Shown: positions 19,970-30,742, counted from the first letter of the stretch. The stretch is DNA of 64,000 bases from Rossellomorea sp. AcN35-11 (GCA_030388825.1 CP128835.1:1544001-1608000), one strand, 5' to 3'. Program-made: numbers and translations. The notes: generated by a model not told the origin, from the sequence alone.

Positions 19970-20200
19970 GTGTCCAAAATCATTTTAGGAATTTTTTTAC
20001 CAGGATTGCTTGTCGTTTTGTTCACAAGGGTGACATACAATCATTATGTCGGATTGATCTTGACCGTAGCCCTCATTGCCGCTTCCGTTTCAAAGGGGTA
20101 TACAGATTCATGGTTGCTCATCGTCATAGACGCGGCTTCCTTGACAGCGGGTTTCTGGTATAGCGATCGGATGATGAAAAAAGCACAGAGAAGTGCCTGA
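19970..20200 (+). CDS. csbA: CsbA-type small membrane protein
   Basis: GTG start at 19970 with SD AAGGAGAG six bases upstream gives 76 residues, the length of B. subtilis CsbA, and the same core LVVLFTRVTYNHYVG. Three membrane segments are predicted. An in-frame ATG at 19934 would add 12 residues but lacks an SD. In B. subtilis csbA is under sigma-B and precedes uvrBA, as here; no clear sigma-B promoter is visible. Function unknown. Confidence 0.9.
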   Translation: MSKIILGIFLPGLLVVLFTRVTYNHYVGLILTVALIAASVSKGYTDSWLLIVIDAASLTAGFWYSDRMMKKAQRSA

Positions 20201-20229
20201 TCCCGGTCACAAGTAGCCATATGAGAAAA

Positions 20230-20267
20230 CAGGCTCTGTCATCTTTAGATGACAGAGCCTGTTTTGT
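20230..20267 (+). terminator. Terminator behind csbA
   Basis: Perfect 14-bp stem CAGGCTCTGTCATC (20230-20243) / GATGACAGAGCCTG (20248-20261), then TTTTGTTTG. Confidence 0.95.
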
Positions 20268-20288
20268 TTGAGGAATAAAAACTTTAGT

Positions 20289-20573
20289 TGTGGATAAATG
20301 AACAATACTGTGAATAAATAAGGTGTTTTACAAGTTATTCACAATATGAATGCGCATTCATCAACATCGTACACAAGAATTTTGGCGAAATGTGTATAAG
20401 TTTAAGTATTTTCCACAGGGTAGAGAGGCTTATACACAAGCTTATGCACAGGTTGTGCATAGAAATGATCGGAAATTGTCGAAAAATCATAAAGAAGTCC
20501 TCGCCACTCTTTGAAATATGTCGAAAACGTACGTTTAGCTTATTCACCGTTGTATAAACATTGGTTATCCACA
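20289..20573. promoter_or_regulatory. Cluster of DnaA-box-like sites upstream of uvrB
   Basis: Ten 9-mers match TTATCCACA with 0-2 mismatches, on either strand. Perfect: TGTGGATAA 20289 and TTATCCACA 20565. One mismatch: TGTGAATAA 20309, TTATTCACA 20335, TGTGTATAA 20391, TTTTCCACA 20409, TTATACACA 20430, TTATGCACA 20442. Two mismatches: TGTGCATAG 20454, TTATTCACC 20540. The cluster fills the 478-nt gap between the csbA terminator and uvrB. A 12-bp palindrome AAACGTACGTTT lies at 20525-20536. Confidence 0.75.
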
Positions 20574-20610
20574 ATCAAGGGTCGGTATCGTCCTGTTCTC
20601 ATAAACAGAA

Positions 20611-20624
20611 CGAACTTTTGTTCG
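20611..20624. promoter_or_regulatory. LexA (SOS) box of uvrBA
   Basis: CGAACTTTTGTTCG is a perfect 5-4-5 palindrome close to the Bacillus LexA consensus CGAACN4GTTC. A possible -10 TAGAAT (20657-20662) lies about 32 bp downstream. LexA control of uvrBA is known in B. subtilis. Confidence 0.9.
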
Positions 20625-20747
20625 CTTATTGTTGGTTAATCCTCCATGAATTGTGGTAGAATGTGTATAGATGAATGGGTTGTGTTTAAGATGGGTATAA
20701 GTAGTTAAATACAAGGTAGCAGTCCTTTATACATAGGAGGTTTCACG

Positions 20748-22730
20748 GTGAAAGATCAATTCGAGCTCAAGTCTAAGTATAAGCCCGAGGGTGACCAGCC
20801 CCTGGCAATTGAGAAACTAGTCCAAGGCATAAATGAAGGGAAACGCCATCAGACCTTACTTGGAGCAACCGGAACAGGGAAAACATTTACTGTCTCCAAT
20901 GTCATCCAGAAGGTTGAAAAGCCGACTCTCATCATTGCCCACAATAAAACGCTGGCAGGACAGCTGTACAGCGAATTTAAGGAGTTTTTCCCCGATAACG
21001 CCGTTGAATATTTTGTAAGTTACTATGACTACTATCAGCCGGAAGCGTACGTTCCGCAAACCGATACCTTTATTGAAAAGGATGCAAGCATCAATGATGA
21101 GATCGATAAATTGAGACACTCTGCCACCTCGTCCTTATTCGAGCGGAAAGATGTCATCATCATTGCCAGTGTATCGTGCATTTACGGTTTGGGTAATCCG
21201 GAAGAATACCGCGAGCTTGTCCTTTCCCTCCGTACAGGTATGGAAATCGAGCGGAATCAATTACTCAGGAAGCTTGTGGATATACAATATGAACGAAATG
21301 ATATCGACTTTCAGCGTGGAACGTTCCGTGTCCGCGGGGATGTTGTGGAGATTTTCCCTGCGTCCCGGGACGAGCATTGTATGCGGGTGGAATTCTTCGG
21401 TGACGAAATTGACCGGATCCGTGAAGTGGATGCCCTCACAGGTGAAATCATGGGGGAGCGGGAACATGTAGCGATCTTCCCAGCATCCCACTTCGTCACC
21501 CGTGAGGAAAAGATGCAGGTGGCGATTAAGAATATTGAAAAAGAGCTTGAAGAGCAGCTGGCCGTCATGAAAGAGGAGAATAAACTCCTCGAGGCCCAGC
21601 GTCTCGAGCAGCGGACCCGTTATGATCTTGAAATGATGAGGGAGATGGGCTTTTGTTCAGGGATCGAAAACTATTCCCGTCACTTGACATTAAGGCCTGC
21701 AGGTTCGACCCCTTATACTCTCCTGGACTATTTTCCAGATGATTTCCTGATCGTCGTGGACGAGTCTCATGTGACACTGCCCCAGATCAGGGGGATGTTC
21801 AACGGGGACCAGGCACGTAAAAAGGTGCTTGTAGATCACGGATTCCGCCTGCCATCAGCCATGGACAATCGTCCCCTCCGCTTTGAAGAGTTTGAAAAGA
21901 AAACCCGACAGCTCTTATATGTATCCGCTACGCCGGGTCCATATGAATTGGAGCACACTCCGGAAATGGTCGAGCAGATCATCCGTCCAACCGGACTGTT
22001 GGATCCAATCATCGAAGTGCGTCCCATCGAGGGCCAGATCGATGACCTACTGGGAGAAATCAATGAGCGGATCGAGAAAAATGAACGTGTACTGGTCACG
22101 ACCCTAACAAAGAAAATGTCCGAGGATCTTACGGCATACTTAAAGGAAATGGGCATCAAGGTTCAATACCTGCACTCGGAGATCAAGACACTGGAACGGA
22201 TCGAGATCATCCGGGATCTGCGCTTAGGAAAATATGACGTGTTAGTGGGGATCAATTTACTCAGGGAAGGCCTGGACATCCCGGAAGTATCACTCGTCAC
22301 CATCCTGGATGCCGACAAAGAAGGCTTCCTGCGATCTGAACGTTCCCTCATTCAGACGATTGGCCGTGCAGCCCGTAACAGTAACGGTAAAGTCATCATG
22401 TATGCGGATAAAATCACGGACTCCATGCAGAAGGCACTCGATGAAACCCAGCGCCGACGTACGATGCAGGAGCAATACAATGAAACACACGGAGTCACCC
22501 CGATGACCATCCAGAAAGAGATCCGGGATGTCATCCGGGCGACCCATGCTGCAGAAGAAGCGGGGGTTTATGAGGGAGAACAGACAAAAGTGTCCAAAAT
22601 GTCTAAACCGGAGCGACAAAAACTTATTGCTAGCTTGGAAGTGGAAATGAAGGAAGCAGCCAAGGCACTGGACTTTGAGCGCGCTGCACAGCTTCGTGAC
22701 ACGATTCTTGAGCTGAAGGCGGAAGGATGA
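20748..22730 (+). CDS. uvrB: UvrABC excinuclease subunit B
   Basis: 660-residue DNA-damage recognition helicase of nucleotide excision repair. Walker A GATGTGKT (about 39-46), the damage-probing beta-hairpin [18 protein letters not shown]-like VVDESHVT, helicase motifs [14 protein letters not shown] and QTIGRAARN, and a C-terminal UVR domain ([19 protein letters not shown]) that contacts UvrC. GTG start with SD AGGAGG seven bases upstream. uvrA follows after seven bases; both are under the upstream LexA box. Confidence 0.98.
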   Translation: MKDQFELKSKYKPEGDQPLAIEKLVQGINEGKRHQTLLGATGTGKTFTVSNVIQKVEKPTLIIAHNKTLAGQLYSEFKEFFPDNAVEYFVSYYDYYQPEAYVPQTDTFIEKDASINDEIDKLRHSATSSLFERKDVIIIASVSCIYGLGNPEEYRELVLSLRTGMEIERNQLLRKLVDIQYERNDIDFQRGTFRVRGDVVEIFPASRDEHCMRVEFFGDEIDRIREVDALTGEIMGEREHVAIFPASHFVTREEKMQVAIKNIEKELEEQLAVMKEENKLLEAQRLEQRTRYDLEMMREMGFCSGIENYSRHLTLRPAGSTPYTLLDYFPDDFLIVVDESHVTLPQIRGMFNGDQARKKVLVDHGFRLPSAMDNRPLRFEEFEKKTRQLLYVSATPGPYELEHTPEMVEQIIRPTGLLDPIIEVRPIEGQIDDLLGEINERIEKNERVLVTTLTKKMSEDLTAYLKEMGIKVQYLHSEIKTLERIEIIRDLRLGKYDVLVGINLLREGLDIPEVSLVTILDADKEGFLRSERSLIQTIGRAARNSNGKVIMYADKITDSMQKALDETQRRRTMQEQYNETHGVTPMTIQKEIRDVIRATHAAEEAGVYEGEQTKVSKMSKPERQKLIASLEVEMKEAAKALDFERAAQLRDTILELKAEG

Positions 22731-22737
22731 ACCAATT

Positions 22738-25611
22738 ATGGCGCAAGAGCAGATTATCGTACAAGGGGCCAGAGCCCATAACTTAAAAAATATAGATATC
22801 AAGATACCACGGGATAAACTGGTTGTACTGACCGGCTTATCGGGATCCGGGAAGTCTTCCCTTGCCTTTGACACCATCTACGCAGAAGGACAAAGGCGTT
22901 ATGTGGAATCCCTGTCTGCCTATGCCCGTCAATTTCTGGGGCAGATGGATAAACCGGATGTCGATGCCATCGAGGGGCTTTCCCCGGCGATTTCCATCGA
23001 CCAAAAAACAACCAGCCGCAATCCCCGTTCAACAGTGGGGACCGTGACGGAAATTTACGATTACCTCAGATTGTTGTTCGCCAGAGTAGGAAAGCCGATC
23101 TGTCCCAATCACGGAATCGAAATTACCTCCCAGACGATTGAACAGATGGTTGACCGGATTCTTGAGTACCCCGAAAGAACAAAGCTTCAAGTACTGGCAC
23201 CGGTTGTGTCAGGACGTAAAGGAACCCATGCCAAGACCCTTGAGGAAATTAAGAAACAAGGGTTTGTCCGGGTTCGGATCAATGGGGAGGTCCAAGATCT
23301 TGGTGAAGAAATTACATTAGAGAAAAATAAAAAGCATTCCATTGAAGTCATCATCGACCGGATCGTCGTAAAAGAAGGAGTGGCTGCACGTCTCTCCGAT
23401 TCACTTGAAACAGCGCTGAGACTCGCGGATGGACAGGTCATCATCGATGTCATGGGAGAAGACGAGCTTTTATTCAGTGAGCATCACGCTTGTCCTTACT
23501 GCGGTTTCTCCATTACAGAACTTGAGCCGAGAATGTTTTCATTCAACAGTCCGTATGGTGCCTGCTCAAGCTGTGACGGATTAGGAACAAAGCTCGAGGT
23601 GGATAAGGAACTGATCATCCCGAATTGGGACCGCTCCCTCGACGAGCACGCCATCGCTCCATGGGAACCGACAAGTTCCCAATACTATCCGTCCCTCCTG
23701 AAAGCCGTATGTGAACATTACGGGATTCCTACGGATATCCCCGTAAAGGATATCCCAAAACATCAGATGGATAAAGTCCTCTATGGATCAGGTAAGGACG
23801 AAATTTACTTCCGTTATGAGAACGACTTTGGTCAGGTCAGGGAAAACTATCTTCGCTTCGAAGGAGTCATCCCGAATGTGGAGCGCCGCTATCGTGAAAC
23901 GAGCTCCGATTATATCCGGGAACAAATGGAGAAATATATGGCCCAGCAAGATTGCCCTGCCTGTAAAGGTCATCGTTTAAAGGAAGAAAGTCTGGCTGTG
24001 AAAGTCGACTCCCTTCATATAGGGGAAGTAACGGCCTTTTCAATTGAAGAAGCAGACCGTTTCTTCCGAAGTCTGGAATTATCTGAAAAAGATATGAAGA
24101 TTGCCAATCTGATATTGAGGGAAATCCGGGAGCGTCTTGGCTTTCTGGTCAATGTAGGACTTGAATACCTCACTCTGAGCCGTGCAGCCGGGACGTTATC
24201 CGGTGGAGAGGCTCAGCGGATCCGTCTGGCCACTCAAATCGGTTCCCGTTTGACAGGTGTTCTATACATCCTCGATGAGCCGTCCATCGGATTGCATCAG
24301 CGGGATAATGACCGCCTCATCGACACCTTAAAGAACATGCGTGAGATCGGAAACACCTTGATCGTCGTCGAGCATGATGAAGATACGATGATGGCTGCGG
24401 ACTATCTCATCGATATCGGACCGGGAGCGGGTGTGCATGGGGGAGAAGTGGTTTCCGCCGGGACGCCCCAGCAAGTAATGGATGATCCGAATTCCCTGAC
24501 AGGTCAGTATTTGTCAGGGAAGAAATTCATTCCACTGCCTCAGGAAAGAAGGAAGCCGGATGGCCGTTACCTTGAAATCGTGGGAGCGAAGGAAAATAAC
24601 CTGAACAATGTAAAAGTGAAAATTCCATTGGGGATCTTTACAGTCGTGACCGGAGTGTCAGGATCAGGAAAAAGTACTCTCATCAATGAGATCCTCCATA
24701 AATCCCTTGCGCAAAAGCTTCATAATGCGAAATTGAAACCTGGTGAGCATAAAGAAGTGAAGGGAATGGAAAATCTCGATAAGGTCATCGATATCGATCA
24801 ATCACCGATCGGCCGTACACCAAGATCCAATCCGGCTACTTATACGGGTGTATTCGATGATATCCGTGATGTGTTTGCCACCACCAATGAAGCGAAAGTG
24901 CGAGGCTATAAAAAAGGCAGATTCAGCTTCAATGTGAAGGGCGGCCGATGTGAGGCATGCCGTGGGGACGGGATCATCAAGATCGAAATGCATTTCCTCC
25001 CTGACGTGTATGTCCCATGCGAGGTGTGCCACGGGAAACGGTACAACCGGGAAACACTCGAAGTAAAATACAAAGACAAAAACATATCCGATGTCCTGGA
25101 GATGACAGTGGAAGACGCAGTGACATTCTTTGAAAACATCCCGAAAATCAAGCGTAAGCTCCAAACCATCTATGATGTAGGATTAGGGTATATCACGTTA
25201 GGGCAGCCTGCCACTACATTATCAGGAGGAGAAGCCCAGCGTGTGAAGCTGGCGTCGGAATTACACCGCCGTTCAACTGGTCGCTCCCTCTATATACTGG
25301 ATGAGCCGACAACCGGCCTTCATGTTGATGACATCGCCCGTCTCCTGGTCGTGCTTCAACGACTTGTTGAAAATGGGGACTCAGTCCTTGTCATTGAACA
25401 CAATCTCGACGTCATCAAGGCAGCCGATTACCTCGTGGACCTTGGACCGGAAGGCGGAGACAAGGGAGGAACCATCGTCGCAAGCGGGACACCTGAAAAA
25501 GTCGCGGAAGTGCAAGGCTCCTATACGGGTAAATACCTGAAACCGGTACTCGAACGGGATCGCGAACGGATGAAGAAGAAAATCAGGGAAAAAGAAGAAG
25601 TGACCAATTAA
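22738..25611 (+). CDS. uvrA: UvrABC excinuclease subunit A
   Basis: 957-residue ABC-type ATPase that scans DNA and loads UvrB. Two Walker A motifs (GLSGSGKSS near 32-40, GVSGSGKST near 640-648), two signatures [12 protein letters not shown] and [12 protein letters not shown], and two CxxC-based zinc modules: CPYCG...CSSCDG near 253-283 and CEACRGDG...CEVCHGKR near 739-765. Length and order are typical. It forms an operon with uvrB and ends at a terminator. Confidence 0.98.
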   Translation: MAQEQIIVQGARAHNLKNIDIKIPRDKLVVLTGLSGSGKSSLAFDTIYAEGQRRYVESLSAYARQFLGQMDKPDVDAIEGLSPAISIDQKTTSRNPRSTVGTVTEIYDYLRLLFARVGKPICPNHGIEITSQTIEQMVDRILEYPERTKLQVLAPVVSGRKGTHAKTLEEIKKQGFVRVRINGEVQDLGEEITLEKNKKHSIEVIIDRIVVKEGVAARLSDSLETALRLADGQVIIDVMGEDELLFSEHHACPYCGFSITELEPRMFSFNSPYGACSSCDGLGTKLEVDKELIIPNWDRSLDEHAIAPWEPTSSQYYPSLLKAVCEHYGIPTDIPVKDIPKHQMDKVLYGSGKDEIYFRYENDFGQVRENYLRFEGVIPNVERRYRETSSDYIREQMEKYMAQQDCPACKGHRLKEESLAVKVDSLHIGEVTAFSIEEADRFFRSLELSEKDMKIANLILREIRERLGFLVNVGLEYLTLSRAAGTLSGGEAQRIRLATQIGSRLTGVLYILDEPSIGLHQRDNDRLIDTLKNMREIGNTLIVVEHDEDTMMAADYLIDIGPGAGVHGGEVVSAGTPQQVMDDPNSLTGQYLSGKKFIPLPQERRKPDGRYLEIVGAKENNLNNVKVKIPLGIFTVVTGVSGSGKSTLINEILHKSLAQKLHNAKLKPGEHKEVKGMENLDKVIDIDQSPIGRTPRSNPATYTGVFDDIRDVFATTNEAKVRGYKKGRFSFNVKGGRCEACRGDGIIKIEMHFLPDVYVPCEVCHGKRYNRETLEVKYKDKNISDVLEMTVEDAVTFFENIPKIKRKLQTIYDVGLGYITLGQPATTLSGGEAQRVKLASELHRRSTGRSLYILDEPTTGLHVDDIARLLVVLQRLVENGDSVLVIEHNLDVIKAADYLVDLGPEGGDKGGTIVASGTPEKVAEVQGSYTGKYLKPVLERDRERMKKKIREKEEVTN

Positions 25612-25618
25612 TTTCAAG

Positions 25619-25645
25619 GGAGATGCCTGATGCATCTCCTTTTTG
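25619..25645 (+). terminator. Terminator behind uvrA
   Basis: GGAGATGC (25619-25626) / GCATCTCC (25632-25639) with a five-base loop, then TTTTTGTC. Confidence 0.88.
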
Positions 25646-25820
25646 TCTTAAGTAAAAAGAGAAATTAAATCTCCCATTTATAAACACCTCTCCATACCTA
25701 TCCATAATCAGCCTCAAGATGGATGGAAGGAAAACGTCCCTGTGTAAAAATAGATGATAAACAAATGCATTGAAACCTTTTGCCTCACGTATCGTAAATA
25801 ATAGTAAAGGAGAGGATGGT

Positions 25821-26135
25821 ATGGAGACCAATAAGGTATTATCAGCCCTATGCTATTTTAGTATTTTCTTTGCAGGGTTCCTGTTTCCGCTGATTGTCTA
25901 TTTTGTATCTGATCATCCAAATGTGAAAAAGGATGCAAAATCTGCATTTCTCTCACACTTGTTACCGGTCATTGCCGTTCCCCTTGTCTTTGGAGGGTTA
26001 TTTTTGGATATGGGTGTCTTCGCCAGTGGGAGTGGGATTCCGATCTTCACCTTCATCATGATCGGTCTGGCCATATTACTCAGTGTTGTCGTCGTCATTT
26101 GGAATGTGTATAAGGGTATCAAAGTACTTTTATAA
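25821..26135 (+). CDS. yvlA: DUF4870 membrane protein YvlA
   Basis: 104 residues with three or four hydrophobic segments (SALCYFSIFFAGFLFPLIVYF, LLPVIAVPLVFGGLFLDMG, IFTFIMIGLAILLSVVVVIW). The mid part NVKKDAKSAFLSHL matches the DUF4870 pattern. ATG 25821 has SD AAAGGAGAGG; the upstream in-frame ATG has none. It starts the yvlABCD set that follows uvrA in B. subtilis. Function unknown. Confidence 0.85.
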   Translation: METNKVLSALCYFSIFFAGFLFPLIVYFVSDHPNVKKDAKSAFLSHLLPVIAVPLVFGGLFLDMGVFASGSGIPIFTFIMIGLAILLSVVVVIWNVYKGIKVLL

Positions 26136-26157
26136 TCTACAAAGGGGATGAAAGAGT

Positions 26158-27276
26158 ATGAATGAAGAACGTAAGCGCATTTTGGATATGTTGGAAAATG
26201 GAACGATTTCGGCTCAGGAAGCATTGGCATTACTGGAAGCCCTGGAGAAAAAGCCAAACACCTCAAAGTCAAAGGAGAAGGATTTCCTTGATGAATTTGT
26301 GTCCATATTCCAAGATGGAAAAAATGATGGGAAAAACCAGGGAGCACAGCCGAAAGATAAAGTGATGGATTTTATGAACACGGCGTTGAATAAGATCAAG
26401 AACTTTGACTTCGACTTTCAATGGAACCAATCGGTGGAATTGTCACATGTCTTTCAACAGCCCGACACCTCATTCGACAGGATTGATGTGGATGTGGCCA
26501 ATGGAAAAGTGGAACTGATTCCTTGGGATGGAGAGGAAGTCAGGGTGGAATGTGAGGCGAAGGTCTATCGTACAGAAGATCAAGAAGCAGCCAAAAAGCA
26601 GTTCATGGAGAATACCTCCTTTGCTGTAGAGGGAAATACACTGTATTACTCCACGCAGTTAAAGTGGATGAAGGTGGATTCCAAGCTCTATATCCCGAAG
26701 CATTCTTATAAAAGGATTACGGTCCGTTTGTTTAATGGAGGATTGACAGCAGCTCAGTTAGAGGTCGAGGACCTTCGTGCGAAGGCGGCAAATGGCAAGA
26801 TCGAATTCGATCATTTGACGACGAAGAAAGCGGAAGTGGAAACATCCATCGGTGCCATTTCGATTTTGAATGCAAAAGCCGACCATATTGAAGCGGAATC
26901 CATTAATGGAAAGGTGCATGTAGAAGGGGATATCACCTATTCTGATGTGCAGTCCCTCAATGGAAACATCGTTTGTGCCTTAACGGGTGAAAAGGCTGAC
27001 ACTCTTCATGCCAAAAGCGTAAGCGGGAACATCGATCTGTATGTTCCTGAAAAAATCAATATTTCAGGAGAGGCAAAATCCAACTTCGGTAGTTTTAAAC
27101 TGGAGCTTCCGGGTATTGATGTACTGGAAGAAAAAAATGAAGTGGTTCAAAAATCGATCCGCTTCACCCGGAAAACCGACTCATCAGATAAGCTTCATCT
27201 TTTTGCGGATACAAAAGCAGGATCTGTCCTCATAAAAAAGCATGAACGGAAGAATGTTAATAAGGACAACGCATAA
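26158..27276 (+). CDS. yvlB: DUF4097 family protein YvlB
   Basis: 372 residues. An N-terminal helical segment (RKRILDMLENGTISAQEALALLEAL, about 4-30) is of the SHOCT-like kind often found in these proteins. The rest (about 110-365) is a beta-rich DUF4097/LiaG-like repeat region with recurring VANGKVEL, AANGKIEF, SINGKVHV and SLNGNIVC strand units typical of a beta-helix-like fold. No signal peptide is visible, so it is probably cytosolic. Second gene of the yvl operon; in B. subtilis the set is linked to cell-envelope stress. Confidence 0.85.
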   Translation: MNEERKRILDMLENGTISAQEALALLEALEKKPNTSKSKEKDFLDEFVSIFQDGKNDGKNQGAQPKDKVMDFMNTALNKIKNFDFDFQWNQSVELSHVFQQPDTSFDRIDVDVANGKVELIPWDGEEVRVECEAKVYRTEDQEAAKKQFMENTSFAVEGNTLYYSTQLKWMKVDSKLYIPKHSYKRITVRLFNGGLTAAQLEVEDLRAKAANGKIEFDHLTTKKAEVETSIGAISILNAKADHIEAESINGKVHVEGDITYSDVQSLNGNIVCALTGEKADTLHAKSVSGNIDLYVPEKINISGEAKSNFGSFKLELPGIDVLEEKNEVVQKSIRFTRKTDSSDKLHLFADTKAGSVLIKKHERKNVNKDNA

Positions 27277-27297
27277 GATGAGAAAGAAGGAATGAAC

Positions 27298-27501
27298 ATG
27301 AAAAAACAATTAGCACGGGCAAGGTCAGACAGAAAACTTTCAGGGGTCATCGGGGGGTTGTCCCGATACGTGGGAGTGGATTCAACCATTCTAAGGGTGA
27401 TCTTCATCATCCTCCTCATCCCTACCGGTTTTTTTCCTCTGATCGTCGTATATGGTTTATTGGCCTTCGTGCTGCCACATGAGGAGGAAACCATCAGATA
27501 A
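27298..27501 (+). CDS. yvlC: PspC-domain membrane protein YvlC
   Basis: 67 residues. A PspC domain with the motif SDRKLSGVIGGLSRYVGVDSTILRV followed by one membrane segment (VIFIILLIPTGFFPLIVVYGLLAFVLP, positions about 35-60); motif stated here in two overlapping parts only to place it. ATG 27298 is preferred over ATG 27292 because AAGAAGG is seven bases upstream of the former and only one base from the latter. Its stop overlaps the yvlD start (TAATG). Confidence 0.85.
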   Translation: MKKQLARARSDRKLSGVIGGLSRYVGVDSTILRVIFIILLIPTGFFPLIVVYGLLAFVLPHEEETIR

Positions 27502-27857
27502 TGAGATGGATAATTGGGATTTTAATTAATGCAGTCATTTTTATTGCATTAGCGGGATTTTTCGAAGGGTTCGAAGTTTCCGGGATTTCAGCTGCCATAG
27601 GGGCGAGCTTCATACTTTCCATCCTGAATGTGCTCGTGAAACCTATATTGATCATCCTGACGCTTCCGGTGACCATTTTATCATTGGGGTTGTTCCTATT
27701 CGTCATCAATGCGATTACATTGCTCCTGACTGATGGTCTGATGGGGAGCAGCTTTGAATTGTCCGGTTTCGGCATGGCCTTACTGGCATCGATCATTTTA
27801 TCACTGGCCAACCTGGTGATCCAAAAAACGGTGCTTGAACCCATGAAAGAAAAGTAA
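27501..27857 (+). CDS. yvlD: Phage-holin-4-like membrane protein YvlD
   Basis: 118 residues, four membrane segments, with the family motif SILNVLVKPILIILTLPVT followed by LGLFLFVINAITL (Mycobact_4TM/YvlD group). It overlaps yvlC by one base and closes the yvlABCD operon before a strong terminator. Function unknown. Confidence 0.88.
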   Translation: MRWIIGILINAVIFIALAGFFEGFEVSGISAAIGASFILSILNVLVKPILIILTLPVTILSLGLFLFVINAITLLLTDGLMGSSFELSGFGMALLASIILSLANLVIQKTVLEPMKEK

Positions 27858-27867
27858 AAAGAAAGAC

Positions 27868-27898
27868 ACTCCGGCGTAAGTGAGCCGGAGTTTTTTTG
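27868..27898 (+). terminator. Terminator behind yvlD
   Basis: ACTCCGGC (27868-27875) / GCCGGAGT (27884-27891) with a T7 tract. Confidence 0.93.
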
Positions 27899-27960
27899 TG
27901 TATGAAAAGAGGGGATTTTTATATCAGAATAGAAATACTTGGAAAGGAGAGAAGAGACTT

Positions 27961-28611
27961 ATGAATATCACATCTGATTTTGTAAAAGGTTATCGGGATA
28001 TGGATGTTCCATACACATTGTTACAGAATGAAGAAAAGGCTGTTGGAATCGCCGTCCTCTTACCAGGATTAGGCTATACGACTCAGGCTCCCCTGCTTCA
28101 CTACACGACGGGGATTTACCTGAATGGACATTTCGATGTCCTGCAAATCAACTATCAATATACAAGACAGGAATATGAAGACTTAACAGTCGAAGAAATG
28201 GATGAAGCATTGAAGAATGATGTACGTCTCGTTCTCCACCGTATCCTGGAAGATGGACGGTATTCCCACATCCACCTCGTCGCCAAATCTTTTGGAACCA
28301 TTGCATTGTGTAATGAGTTGGAGAGGGATGGCTTTCAAGGTGCGAAGGTGATCTGGCTGACTCCCCTGGTGAAAGAAGATGAGGTATTTCAGTCCATGTT
28401 AAACAGTAAGCAGGAGGGGTTATGTATAATCGGAGACCGGGATCGTCATTTTGATCGTGACCGCTTTAAGGATCTTGAAAGGAAACCGGGTCTTGAAGTG
28501 CATGTGTTGAAGGGGCTTAATCATAGTTTGGAGCATGATTTCCATGTATTGGATTCCATCTCTGCTCACAAAGAGATCATGACCATTATGAAAGCATTTA
28601 TAGAAGCGTAG
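27961..28611 (+). CDS. Alpha/beta hydrolase-like protein
   Basis: 216 residues. IAVLLPGLGYT (oxyanion-like loop), nucleophile elbow HLVAKSFGT (Ser), CIIGDRDRH (Asp candidate) and GLNHSLEH (His) give a plausible triad. The elbow AKSFG departs from GxSxG at its first position. ATG 27961 has SD GGAAAGGAGAG; a longer frame upstream runs into the yvlD terminator and is rejected. Substrate unknown. It stands alone between yvlD and hprK. Confidence 0.8.
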   Translation: MNITSDFVKGYRDMDVPYTLLQNEEKAVGIAVLLPGLGYTTQAPLLHYTTGIYLNGHFDVLQINYQYTRQEYEDLTVEEMDEALKNDVRLVLHRILEDGRYSHIHLVAKSFGTIALCNELERDGFQGAKVIWLTPLVKEDEVFQSMLNSKQEGLCIIGDRDRHFDRDRFKDLERKPGLEVHVLKGLNHSLEHDFHVLDSISAHKEIMTIMKAFIEA

Positions 28612-28735
28612 CCTCGGCTGGGCTTCTTTTCTTTGGAACCATGCTAATTGGTAGATAAGAAAGCTCATAAACTCTTCTACCATGATCTTAATTCCATACA
28701 CTTCCCTGTTGATGTCTTAAGAGATATGGAGTGAA

Positions 28736-28752
28736 AAGGAACGGACCTTCCC
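28736..28752. repeat. GGGACGGACC repeat, degenerate half unit
   Basis: AAGGAACGGACCTTCCC carries the CGGACCTT core and GGAA/TTCC flanks of the family seen in the his operon. Confidence 0.4.
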
Positions 28753-28803
28753 ATTTCGCCAAGCACCCGCCTCGCCCCTGTCCATTCTCCCAAGTAAGCT
28801 GCC

Positions 28804-28831
28804 TTGCGCTTTTCTCTATAATTGCTAAAAT
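28804..28831 (+). promoter_or_regulatory. Candidate promoter of the hprK operon
   Basis: TTGCGC (28804-28809), 16 nt, TAAAAT (28826-28831); about 63 nt before the hprK start. Both hexamers deviate from consensus. Confidence 0.4.
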
Positions 28832-28893
28832 AGGTTAGAGTAAGAAACGTTTATACACGATGAAGCGTGTGAAAGGTGAAGGAGGAGCTATTT

Positions 28894-29829
28894 ATGGCAA
28901 AAGTTCGCACGAAAGATATTGTCGATAAGTTTAACTTGGAGCTTGTCGGTGGAGAAGAAGGATTACATAGACCGATCACAACCAGTGACATATCACGTCC
29001 AGGCCTGGAGATGGCCGGTTATTTCAATTACTATCCTGCAGAGCGTATACAGTTATTGGGGAAGACCGAGCTATCTTTCCTGGAACTATTGGATGATGCT
29101 GAACGTAAACGCCGTATGGAAGCTCTTTGTACAGATATCACCCCTGGTATCATCATTTCCAGAGACCTGGAGATCCCTTCTGAGCTCGTAGACGCAGCGG
29201 ATCGTTATGATGTACCCGTCATGCGTTCCTCGATGAAAACAACGCGTTTCTCGTCAAGGCTCACCAATTACCTGGAAAGCAAGCTTGCCCCGACAACGGC
29301 CATCCACGGTGTATTGGTCGACATCTATGGAGTGGGAGTGTTGATCACAGGGAAAAGCGGTGTAGGTAAGAGTGAAACCGCTTTGGAACTTGTGAAGAGA
29401 GGACACCGCCTCGTAGCGGATGATTGTGTTGAAATCCGTCAGGAAGATATGGATACGCTGATCGGCAGCTCTCCTGAGTTGATCGAACACTTATTGGAAA
29501 TCCGGGGACTCGGCATCATCAATGTGATGACACTATTCGGTGCAGGTGCTGTCAGAAGCTATAAACGCATTACCCTCTGTATCAATCTCGAATTGTGGGA
29601 TAAAGGGAAGCAGTACGATCGTCTTGGACTCGATGAAGAAAAGATGAGAATCATCGATACGGATATTACAAAACTGACCGTACCTGTCCGACCTGGACGA
29701 AATCTTGCGGTCATCATTGAAGTGGCAGCCATGAACTTCCGTCTGAAGCGTATGGGTGTCAATGCAGCCGAACAATTTACAAACCGTTTGTCTGATGTGA
29801 TAGAAGATGGAGAGAATGAAGATATCTGA
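28894..29829 (+). CDS. hprK: HPr kinase/phosphorylase
   Basis: 311 residues. Phosphorylates HPr and Crh on Ser46 at high glycolytic flux and removes the phosphate when inorganic phosphate is high, thus setting carbon catabolite repression. N-terminal domain about 1-130, P-loop GKSGVGKS at 153-160, and the family signature [10 protein letters not shown] (202-211). ATG 28894 has SD GGAGGAG. Its partner Crh is encoded at 48.1 kb in this window. It heads hprK-lgt-yvoD-ppaX-yvoF as in B. subtilis. Confidence 0.97.
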   Translation: MAKVRTKDIVDKFNLELVGGEEGLHRPITTSDISRPGLEMAGYFNYYPAERIQLLGKTELSFLELLDDAERKRRMEALCTDITPGIIISRDLEIPSELVDAADRYDVPVMRSSMKTTRFSSRLTNYLESKLAPTTAIHGVLVDIYGVGVLITGKSGVGKSETALELVKRGHRLVADDCVEIRQEDMDTLIGSSPELIEHLLEIRGLGIINVMTLFGAGAVRSYKRITLCINLELWDKGKQYDRLGLDEEKMRIIDTDITKLTVPVRPGRNLAVIIEVAAMNFRLKRMGVNAAEQFTNRLSDVIEDGENEDI

Positions 29830-29885
29830 TCTTTACATAAAACGGGATTCTTGACTATTCTAATGGAAAAAAAAGGAGAGACAAA

Positions 29886-30723
29886 ATGAACGAGAACATT
29901 ACGCCAATCGATCCCATTGCCATTTCCCTTGGACCGATCCAGGTACACTGGTACGGTGTCATCATCGGTCTTGGGATTGCCTTGGGACTCTATTTAGTTA
30001 TTCGTGAAAGCAAACGGTTAGGGCTTCATCCGGATACATTCATCGATTTACTCGTTTGGGCCATTCCCATCGCCATCATTTCAGCCCGCATTTATTATGT
30101 CATCTTTGAATGGAATGATTATTATGCTGCCAATCCCGGGGATATCATTAAGATATGGAATGGCGGAATCGCCATCCATGGTGCGTTGATCGGATCTGTC
30201 CTTACCACGATTGTGTTCGCCAAGATTAAGGGGCTTTCATTCTGGAAACTCGCAGATATTGCAGCACCGAGTATCATTCTCGGTCAGGCCATTGGACGAT
30301 GGGGGAATTTCATCAATCAGGAGGCTCATGGGGGGAGAAGTATCCCGGTCATTCCTTGAAAACCTCATGCTGCCTGACTTTATCATTAATCAAATGTACA
30401 TCAACGGAGCGTACTATCACCCGACGTTCCTATATGAATCTCTTTGGAGCTTTGCAGGACTGATCCTTCTTCTCGTATTGAGAAGGAAAGCCGCTTTCCT
30501 TCGCCGTGGGGAACTGTTCTTGACGTATGTGATCTGGTACTCCATCGGTCGTTTCTTTATAGAAGGATTGAGAACGGACAGCCTGATGCTCGGATCATTG
30601 CGTTTTGCCCAAGTGATATCCATCGTCCTCATTATCGGGGCTCTGGCGGTATTCACTTACAGAAGAAAAGCAGGACTTGCCAAGAAGGCGTATGATGAGA
30701 AGTCGGATAGCGTAAACGCATAG
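29886..30723 (+). CDS. lgt: Prolipoprotein diacylglyceryl transferase, interrupted by a frameshift
   Basis: Membrane enzyme that moves diacylglycerol from phosphatidylglycerol to the lipobox cysteine. Family motifs: [37 protein letters not shown] (catalytic His region), [14 protein letters not shown] (Lgt signature) and [10 protein letters not shown]. The frame breaks at six G (30330-30335); five G restore [15 protein letters not shown] and a 278-residue protein. Lgt is normally needed for fitness, so a sequencing error is more likely than inactivation. It sits between hprK and yvoD. Confidence 0.92.
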
Positions 30724-30742
30724 TAAAAGGGGAGTAGGAAGT

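Noticed and set aside
22290..22877. 195-codon minus-strand frame across the uvrB-uvrA junction
   Set aside because: Shadow of two highly conserved genes; composition follows the codon pattern of the other strand.
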